Source: Akkermansiaceae bacterium UBA3385
GTDB lineage: Bacteria; Verrucomicrobiota; Verrucomicrobiia; Verrucomicrobiales; Akkermansiaceae
Assembly (NCBI GenBank): GCA_002358905.1
Contig: DEPT01000041.1
Span: 1-12,308 of the forward strand
DNA: 12,308 nt
Direction: 5' to 3'
The position numbers and the translations under genes were made by a program. The notes under the pieces are model-generated. The model searched no databases, was not told where the DNA came from, and saw only the letters and a program-made list of their open reading frames with translations. Below, piece after piece: positions 8,322 through 12,308 of the stretch. Position 1 is the stretch's first letter, and each line of letters starts with the position of its first letter.

Positions 8322-8392
8322 GGTCTCGTGGTGTAAAGGTAGCACTAGGGATTTTGATTCCCTCTGTCTAGGTTCGAATCCTGGCGAGACTA
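8322..8392 (+). tRNA. tRNA-Gln, anticodon UUG
   Basis: The sequence folds as a complete 71-nt cloverleaf. The acceptor arm is 8322-8328 with 8385-8391. The D stem is GTGT with GCAC, with GG in the loop. The anticodon stem is AGGGA with TCCCT, enclosing TTTTGAT with anticodon TTG at 8354-8356. A 4-nt variable loop follows, then the T stem CTAGG with CCTGG around TTCGAAT. The discriminator is A8392. CCA is not encoded and must be added by the CCA-adding enzyme. In this register the first acceptor pair is G1-U72 wobble, and the flanking T8321 could pair with A73, so an annotation starting at 8321 is also possible. It reads CAA and probably CAG glutamine codons. A promoter lies upstream and a strong terminator downstream. 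Confidence 0.95.
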
Positions 8393-8405
8393 TACAAAAC
8401 GCATT

Positions 8406-8446
8406 ATCAAGGGCTTTACCATGTTGGTAAAGCCCTTGATTTTTTT
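8406..8446 (+). terminator. Rho-independent terminator of tRNA-Gln
   Basis: A perfect 15-bp stem (ATCAAGGGCTTTACC at 8406-8420 with its complement at 8426-8440) closes a 5-nt loop ATGTT and runs into a T tract ending at 8446. It begins 14 nt after the tRNA. Between it and the next terminator (8447-8553) I see no gene or repeat. Confidence 0.95.
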
Positions 8447-8553
8447 ATAAGGTGACCATTTACTCATACCATTGCAGGTTTTCCATCGCTCACAATACGA
8501 GCTCGGAATGATACCGGTGAACCAGCCCGCTCATGGCTCACTCATTTCCAGAC

Positions 8554-8593
8554 AAAAGAAGAAAACACCCTGCTGCGTATCCGCAACAGGGTG
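8554..8593 (-). terminator. Rho-independent terminator of the acidic-tail lipoprotein gene
   Basis: On the minus strand, CACCCTG and CAGGGTG (8593-8587 and 8572-8566) form a 7-bp stem. One mismatch, then a further 4 bp (TGCG with CGCA), close a 4-nt loop. The T-rich tract complementary to 8565-8554 (TTTTCTTCTTTT) follows. It is 31 nt past the stop codon of the minus-strand gene. Confidence 0.8.
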
Positions 8594-8624
8594 CTGAAAG
8601 TGGTACGGGGTATAAAAGGGAGCT

Positions 8625-9449
8625 TTACTCTTCTTCCTCTTCTTCTTCCTCCTCTTCCTCATCGGAAGACTCCTCCTCGGTGTCCTCTTCTTCATCAGAG
8701 GATTCTTCCTCGGAATCTTCTTCCTCTTCCTCCTCAGAGTCCTCTTCGGAGTCCTCCTCCTCTTCATCAGAAGCCTCTTCACCAGCGGCAGCCTTAGCAG
8801 CAGCGGCAGCCTTGGCAGCTTCCTCACGAGCCTTCTTCTTGGCAGCGGCAGCGGCCAGCTCAGCCTCTACTTCCTGCAGAGTCTTGGGCTTGGAAATCAG
8901 ATACTTCTCATCCTGCAGACCGGAAGCCTTGCGGGAATCGATGCGGTAAGCATCGTAACCGGCTTCAGCCAGGTAGGTCATGATGGCATCGGACAGAACG
9001 CGACGCTGGTTCGTATCGCACACATACATCTTGTATGCACCGATGTAGGGCAGGTCCCAGGCTGCTACACCATCACGGGGAATAAGAATACCCACGAGAT
9101 TAGCCTTACCATCCGAACAGATACCCCAGACACGCTGGCGACCATTCGGAGCAGTCATGGCCATGTAGTACTGCGGGTAAGCATAGGAGAAGTTCTTGAC
9201 GGTGGAGTTGCGCAGCCAGGTATCCAGCGCGCGTGCCACATTATCGGGCATGGGACCGGCGGGCGTGCAGAGACGGTGCGTGGGGTTGGACGCATCGTTG
9301 TAACTGAAAATAGTGACATTGGTACCCTCGCGCAGCTGCTCAGCACGGCGTGCGGCAGGAGACGGAGTAGCGCAGGAAGAGACCAGCGCAGCGGCAGCGG
9401 CAAGGCCGCAAGTCAAGGCAATACGTTTGAAGAGATGGAAATGTTTCAT
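8625..9449 (-). CDS. Predicted lipoprotein with long acidic Glu/Asp/Ser tail
   Basis: The 274-residue protein begins with a lipoprotein signal peptide: basic MKHFHLFKR, an Ala/Leu core, and lipobox LVSSC with Cys26. A globular domain of about 160 residues follows (30-190) with several aromatic motifs, for example FSYAYPQYYMAM (87-98) and WDLPYIGAYKMYV (131-143), and four Cys after the lipid site's signal region (61, 111, 144 and the lipidated 26 itself). I do not recognise its family. Residues 191-222 are an Ala/Lys/Glu helix likely to be coiled coil. Residues 224-274 are almost only Glu, Asp and Ser, ending in 11 consecutive Glu. The ATG at 9449 has a GAGGAG ribosome site (9467-9462) and a candidate promoter just upstream. 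The gene is divergent from another lipoprotein gene and ends with its own terminator. Anchoring in a membrane facing the periplasm or surface is inferred. The acidic tail might bind cations or basic partners, which is speculation. Confidence 0.85.
   Translation of the reverse strand: MKHFHLFKRIALTCGLAAAAALVSSCATPSPAARRAEQLREGTNVTIFSYNDASNPTHRLCTPAGPMPDNVARALDTWLRNSTVKNFSYAYPQYYMAMTAPNGRQRVWGICSDGKANLVGILIPRDGVAAWDLPYIGAYKMYVCDTNQRRVLSDAIMTYLAEAGYDAYRIDSRKASGLQDEKYLISKPKTLQEVEAELAAAAAKKKAREEAAKAAAAAKAAAGEEASDEEEEDSEEDSEEEEEEDSEEESSDEEEDTEEESSDEEEEEEEEEEE
8628..8780 (-). repeat. GAA/GAG-rich triplet tract encoding the acidic tail
   Basis: This 153-bp segment is nearly pure purine on the minus strand, made of GAG, GAA, GAT, GAC and TCx codons. 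It includes two copies of an imperfect SSDEEE block (250-255 and 261-266) and 11 terminal Glu codons. Such a tract is prone to slippage by whole codons, so tail length may vary between strains. The plus-strand frame through it gives poly-Ser and is not a gene. Confidence 0.8.
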
Positions 9450-9467
9450 GTCGTTTCGTTGCTCCTC

Positions 9468-9497
9468 ATTCTAGCCAATATGCAAGGGAAAAGACAA
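9468..9497 (-). promoter_or_regulatory. Candidate promoter of the acidic-tail lipoprotein
   Basis: On the minus strand, TTGTCT (9497-9492, 4 of 6) is followed by an 18-nt spacer and TAGAAT (9473-9468, 5 of 6 to TATAAT). Initiation near 9461 would leave about 11 nt of leader, partly overlapping the GAGGAG ribosome site. The A/T tracts at 9498-9536 lie directly upstream and could act as an UP element. Confidence 0.45.
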
Positions 9498-9536
9498 GCA
9501 AAAATTTGCATTTTTAGCAAAAAAGTAGATTTTTTT
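9498..9536. promoter_or_regulatory. Phased A/T tracts with a small dyad in the divergent intergenic region
   Basis: Four homopolymer runs (A at 9500-9504, T at 9511-9515, A at 9519-9524, T at 9530-9536) have centres about 11, 8.5 and 11.5 bp apart, close to one helical turn. A perfect dyad GCAAA-AA-TTTGC occupies 9498-9509. The runs suggest intrinsically bent DNA or an UP element for the adjacent minus-strand promoter. The dyad might be a regulator site, but I cannot assign a regulator. Confidence 0.4.
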
Positions 9537-9589
9537 CAAGGAATGCGGGAATCAGGGGGTGGTTTTAAGGACGCTGCAGCAGAATGAGC

Positions 9590-9618
9590 TTGACGCTGCG
9601 CGCGCAAGCGTGCAGAAT
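9590..9618 (+). promoter_or_regulatory. Candidate promoter of the TPR-like lipoprotein and nspC
   Basis: TTGACG (9590-9595, 5 of 6 to TTGACA), a 17-nt spacer, then CAGAAT (9613-9618, 4 of 6 to TATAAT). Initiation would fall near 9625, only about 3 nt before the ATG at 9628, which predicts a nearly leaderless mRNA. In that case the GAGG at 9619-9622 would be outside the transcript. The -10 segment is part of a 10-bp direct repeat (GCAGAATGAG at 9579-9588 and 9612-9621). Confidence 0.4.
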
Positions 9619-9627
9619 GAGGTGAGT

Positions 9628-10854
9628 ATGAAATCACCTGACCGTTTTCTCAAATCGCGTGGATGCTACGCCGCTGTTCTGGGTATAGCCTCCGCAATCT
9701 GCCTGAGCGCCTGTGAAGAAAAAGAAGCCGAGACGAGTACACCGGCAGAGCAGCCCGCCCCTGCAGTGGAAGAGCAGTCTGCCCCCGTTGCAGTACAGCC
9801 TGCGCCGGAGGTGAAGGAGCAGACAAGTTCTCGCGATGCGCTCTTCGACTACGCCGTTTACACGCTGGCTCAGAAAGTGACCAACCCGGAACGGTATCCG
9901 GAGCTGAACTCGACGGTCAAGGACATGCTGGAAATGCTGCGCAGCTACTACGAGGAACTGAAGCAGGGAGAGCCCGGCATGGAACGTTCCCGTCTGGCAC
10001 TGCTGATTGCCGATACCACCCGGAACCTGGGTGCATTCTCCAAGGCCTACGGCGAATATGAGGCAGCCCAGAAAGAAGTGGATGGCCTGCCGGCTGACAT
10101 CCAGGGCTCCACGGAAGCCCAGCGCATGCTGAGCAGCTGCCTGAACGGCATGGGCGTGTGCCTGCTTGCCCAGAACAAAGCTTCCGAAGCCTTGCTCAAG
10201 TATGAGGCTGCTCTGGCAGTAGATGAAGCCCAGTACCAGGCTGTGGCTCCCAAGGACGGTGAAGAACTGCCCGAGGGCGAAGTAGAGCCCAAGCTTTCCC
10301 GCGCGGCTACGGACCTGCTGGATTCCTACCGCTGCCTGGGCGACTGCCAACGCGCCGTTGACGACCCGGAGGAGGCCCGCACCACCTATGCAAAGGGACA
10401 GGCTCTGGCACAGCGCCTCAAGCGACTTTCTTCCGACATGTCCATTTCCTATGTCAAGCTGCTGACCGCACTGGGCAATCTGGATAACTCCTTGGGCAAG
10501 CCCGGCGATGCCATGAATTCCTGGCTGGTGGCAGCCCGCATCTGCCAGAGCCTGAATGCCAACAGCCCGAAGCTGGAGGTCAAGGCTGAAACCAAGCGTT
10601 GTTTCGATTCCCTGCTGCCTGTCATTCAGACCGTTGGGCAGAAACTGCAGGCCGAACAGCAGGAAGCACAGAAGAAGCAGGAAGACACCCAGCGCGAGGA
10701 AGCCGAAAAGGCTGCCCGCGAGGCTGAGGAAGCTGCCGCAGCTGAAAAAGCTGCCGCAGAGCGTCTGGAAGCAGAACGCAAAGCCGCAGAGGAAAAAGCC
10801 GCTGCCGAGCAGGAGGCTGCCAACAAGCGCGTCCGCAACCGCCGCCGCCACTAA
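9628..10854 (+). CDS. Predicted lipoprotein with TPR-like helical repeats and C-terminal coiled coil
   Basis: I place the start at the ATG at 9628 (408 residues) rather than the in-frame GTG at 9559. From 9628 the protein opens with a proper lipoprotein signal peptide (MKSPDRFLKSR, hydrophobic core, lipobox LSAC with Cys29), and GAGG lies 5 nt upstream. After Cys29 comes a Pro/Glu/Ala linker (30-68), then helical pairs from about 120 to 310. Their pattern resembles tetratricopeptide repeats, for example LNGMGVCLLAQNKASEALLK (172-191) and LGNLDNSLGKPGDAMNSWLV (282-301). Such repeats usually mediate protein contacts. Residues 336-402 are an Ala/Glu/Lys/Gln coiled coil resembling the TolA helix, and the protein ends in the basic RVRNRRRH. 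Two stop codons stand in tandem (TAATAA). nspC follows 17 nt later, so the two may share a transcript. The precise function is unknown; an envelope scaffold is the likeliest reading. Confidence 0.85.
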   Translation: MKSPDRFLKSRGCYAAVLGIASAICLSACEEKEAETSTPAEQPAPAVEEQSAPVAVQPAPEVKEQTSSRDALFDYAVYTLAQKVTNPERYPELNSTVKDMLEMLRSYYEELKQGEPGMERSRLALLIADTTRNLGAFSKAYGEYEAAQKEVDGLPADIQGSTEAQRMLSSCLNGMGVCLLAQNKASEALLKYEAALAVDEAQYQAVAPKDGEELPEGEVEPKLSRAATDLLDSYRCLGDCQRAVDDPEEARTTYAKGQALAQRLKRLSSDMSISYVKLLTALGNLDNSLGKPGDAMNSWLVAARICQSLNANSPKLEVKAETKRCFDSLLPVIQTVGQKLQAEQQEAQKKQEDTQREEAEKAAREAEEAAAAEKAAAERLEAERKAAEEKAAAEQEAANKRVRNRRRH

Positions 10855-10871
10855 TAAAACGCCCACATACA

Positions 10872-12062
10872 GTGGCTCAGTTCCTGATTTCATTACCCGC
10901 GCTGGAGCGCAACGCCCGACTTCTGCAGGAAGTGGCACGCGACTCCGGCGCGCACATTCTGGTGGCGCTCAAGGCGTTTTCCACGACTGCCGGTCTGGAA
11001 GCACTGCGCCCGTACACGGCAGGATGCTGTGCTTCGGGGCTGTATGAAGCCCGGCTGGGCGCCCGACACCTGGGCGGCCATGTGGCCGTCTATTCCCCGG
11101 CCTACCGGGAAGCAGAGCTTGCCGAGCTGCTGGAGTTTGCCCACCACATAGACTTCAACAGCGTTCCTCAATGGCAGCGCTGGCGCGCCACCTGCCTGGA
11201 GCACCCGCGCGTGCAGAGTGGCGAGTTGCAGCTCGGGCTGCGTATCAACCCCTGCTTCTCCACAGGTCACACAGCTATATATGACCCCTGCGTGCCGGGC
11301 TCACGCCTGGGCATTCCGGCAGACCAACTGGAAGGCGTGAATCTGACCGGCATTTCCGGGCTGCATTTCCACACCTTGTGTGAACAGGGCGCGCAGGAAC
11401 TCATCGACACCTTCCGAGCCTTTGAAAAACAATTCGGCAGCCTGCTGGCATGCCCACAGATCCGCTACCTCAACCTGGGCGGCGGGCATTGGATAACCAA
11501 ACCGGACTACGACCGCGCCGCGCTCGTTGACCTGGTGCGCGAAATCCGCAGCATGTACCGCGTGGAGGTCTACCTGGAGCCCGGCGAAGCCTGGGCGATT
11601 CATACCGGCGTGCTCCGGGCGCGGGTGCTGGATGTCTTTGAATCCCTGGGCTACCGCCACGCTATTCTCGATGTGAGTGCCAGTGCCCACATGCCCGATG
11701 TGCTGGAAATGCCCTACCGCCCCGATGTGTACGCCGTGCACTCTGGTGGCGCTGGCTCCCCGGCGGTGCAGTTGCCGGGCGAATCGTATGCCCTGGCGGG
11801 CGAGGCAGGGGAGAAAGCACACACCTACCGTCTGGGGGCTCCCACTTGTCTGGCGGGCGATGTGATTGGCGATTTTTCCTTTGATTCCCCGCTGCAGGTG
11901 GACGATGTGGTGGTTCTCGATGATATGAGCCACTACACCATGGTAAAAACCACCCATTTCAACGGCGTGCCGCACCCCGATATTGCCGTGCTGCGGGCAG
12001 ACGGCACCATAGAAACCGTCAAGCGTTTCTCCTACGCCGATTTTGAAAACCGCCTCGGGTGA
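10872..12062 (+). CDS. nspC: Carboxynorspermidine/carboxyspermidine decarboxylase
   Basis: This PLP enzyme of the alanine-racemase fold type (fold III) removes CO2 from carboxy(nor)spermidine, the last step of the alternative polyamine route from aspartate semialdehyde. The product fits NspC from end to end at 396 residues. It has the PLP lysine in VALKAFS (K34), CCASGLYEA (52-60), VYSPAYRE (73-80), HHIDFNS (91-97), SRLGI (144-148), GLHFHTLCE (163-171), LGGGHWITK (202-210), YLEPGEA (234-240), SAHMPD (271-276), and CLAGDVIGDF with the likely catalytic Cys326 and D330. The start is a GTG (10872) with no clear ribosome site. No ATG occurs in frame upstream, and alignment by memory with Campylobacter NspC suggests that only a few N-terminal residues are lacking. 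The partner carboxynorspermidine dehydrogenase is not in the window. The 17-nt gap after the lipoprotein gene suggests cotranscription. Diaminopimelate decarboxylase is the alternative, but the motifs fit NspC better. Confidence 0.93.
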   Translation: MAQFLISLPALERNARLLQEVARDSGAHILVALKAFSTTAGLEALRPYTAGCCASGLYEARLGARHLGGHVAVYSPAYREAELAELLEFAHHIDFNSVPQWQRWRATCLEHPRVQSGELQLGLRINPCFSTGHTAIYDPCVPGSRLGIPADQLEGVNLTGISGLHFHTLCEQGAQELIDTFRAFEKQFGSLLACPQIRYLNLGGGHWITKPDYDRAALVDLVREIRSMYRVEVYLEPGEAWAIHTGVLRARVLDVFESLGYRHAILDVSASAHMPDVLEMPYRPDVYAVHSGGAGSPAVQLPGESYALAGEAGEKAHTYRLGAPTCLAGDVIGDFSFDSPLQVDDVVVLDDMSHYTMVKTTHFNGVPHPDIAVLRADGTIETVKRFSYADFENRLG

Positions 12063-12103
12063 GGAGAAATTTTGAATGTGAATGCTCGCTGCACCCACCC
12101 ATG

Positions 12104-12145
12104 GGAAGTACGAGGTACGAAGTGGGAAGTGCGAAGTGAAAGTTA
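12104..12145. repeat. Degenerate 7-bp tandem repeat, six units
   Basis: Six consecutive heptamers can be read: GGAAGTA, CGAGGTA, CGAAGTG, GGAAGTG, CGAAGTG, AAAGTTA, with consensus (C/G)GAAGT(G/A). The array starts 42 nt after the nspC stop and lies in noncoding DNA. Similar short tandem heptamers are known between genes in cyanobacteria and other bacteria. Its role here is unknown. Confidence 0.7.
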
Positions 12146-12187
12146 GCGGCTGCGCCGAAGGAGAGAGTAGAATCACAACTTACTGCC

Positions 12188-12228
12188 GGGGCGGGCTCGC
12201 AGGGTGTAGCTACGTCTTCTGCCGCCCC
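12188..12228. repeat. Imperfect palindrome in the right-edge noncoding region
   Basis: Arms GGGGCGG (12188-12194) and CCGCCCC (12222-12228) are complementary around a 27-nt interior. That interior itself holds the dyad GTAGCTAC (12206-12213). The right arm can instead pair with GGGGC at 12234-12238. No T tract follows closely, so it is not a convincing terminator. It may be part of the same repeat element as the palindrome that follows. Confidence 0.4.
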
Positions 12229-12261
12229 ACGCTGGGGGCTCGGATCATTTTTGTTGTATAA

Positions 12262-12297
12262 CCCGGGGTTCCGCCGCGATAGCGGCTCCACCCCGGG
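12262..12297. repeat. REP-like palindrome at the right edge
   Basis: CCCGGGGT (12262-12269) and ACCCCGGG (12290-12297) form an 8-bp outer stem. Inside it CCGC (12271-12274) and GCGG (12282-12285) form a second 4-bp stem around a 7-nt loop. This resembles dispersed palindromic repeats between genes in several GC-rich gut and planctomycete-verrucomicrobial genomes. The window ends 11 bp later, so the full extent of the element is not visible. Confidence 0.5.
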
Positions 12298-12308
12298 CTA
12301 CTGGCTGG

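Noticed and set aside
8393..8553. Integration site or mobile element next to the tRNA gene
   Set aside because: No integrase, no duplicated tRNA 3' end and no inverted ends are visible. The segment holds two terminators and nothing else recognisable.
8533..8949. Plus-strand poly-Ser frame opposite the acidic tail
   Set aside because: It is the complement of the GAA/GAG tract and crosses the minus-strand terminator, so it is a shadow.
9559..9627. GTG at 9559 as the start of the TPR-like lipoprotein
   Set aside because: It would put 23 residues before the signal peptide. The ATG at 9628 gives a standard lipoprotein signal with GAGG upstream.
9634..10938. 434-codon minus-strand open frame opposite the TPR-like gene
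   Set aside because: It mirrors a GC-biased coding frame. The product is Cys/Phe/Leu-rich without motifs, while the plus strand has a signal peptide and helical repeats.
12104..12145. CRISPR array
   Set aside because: The units are adjacent heptamers with no spacers, and there is no cas gene in the window.
11301..12176. 291-codon minus-strand open frame opposite nspC
   Set aside because: It is antisense to a complete set of NspC motifs and has no motif of its own.
12019..12291. 90-codon minus-strand open frame at the right edge
   Set aside because: It runs through the heptamer array and palindromes and into nspC. The product has no coherent structure.

Overview
The window looks like a chromosomal segment of a verrucomicrobial gut bacterium of the Akkermansia type. 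The evidence is a very large Gly/Thr/Ser/Asn-rich beta-repeat protein ending in a PEP-CTERM sorting tail with an Arg-rich terminus, several lipoproteins, weak or absent Shine-Dalgarno sites at most starts, and a tRNA gene without an encoded CCA. The assignment rests on family resemblance from memory, not on a search. Apart from the low-complexity tails and the right-edge repeats, the region is mostly housekeeping and surface biology. I see no CRISPR array, transposase, phage gene or recognisable defence cassette.

Layout. (1) 1-3005, plus strand: the C-terminal 1000 residues of an exported PEP-CTERM protein, cut by the left edge and closed by a strong intrinsic terminator. (2) 3223-5571, plus strand: replicative helicase dnaB, then 6 nt later a lipoprotein N-acetylmuramoyl-L-alanine amidase whose ribosome site lies inside the Glu-rich end of dnaB. 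(3) 8182-5581, minus strand: prfA, prmC and a small membrane protein, in a compact operon (12-nt gap, then 14-nt overlap). PrmC methylates the GGQ glutamine of the release factor encoded just before it. (4) 8258-8446, plus strand: a tRNA-Gln(UUG) unit with a plausible promoter and a perfect 15-bp terminator hairpin, divergent from prfA. (5) 8554-9627: a minus-strand lipoprotein with a 51-residue acidic tail, its terminator and promoter, and an A-tract-rich divergent intergenic region. (6) 9628-12062, plus strand: a helical-repeat (TPR-like) lipoprotein with a long Ala/Glu/Lys coiled coil and a basic end, then 17 nt later nspC, a polyamine biosynthesis decarboxylase. (7) 12063-12308: noncoding, with a degenerate 7-bp tandem repeat and two imperfect palindromes that look like a dispersed repeat element.

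The least explained items are the divergent pair of lipoproteins with opposite-charge tails (8625-10854), the right-edge heptamer/palindrome array, the NLPY motif in PrmC, the odd acceptor end of tRNA-Gln, and a recurrent -10-like motif placed very close to three start codons. All functional statements about these are inference.
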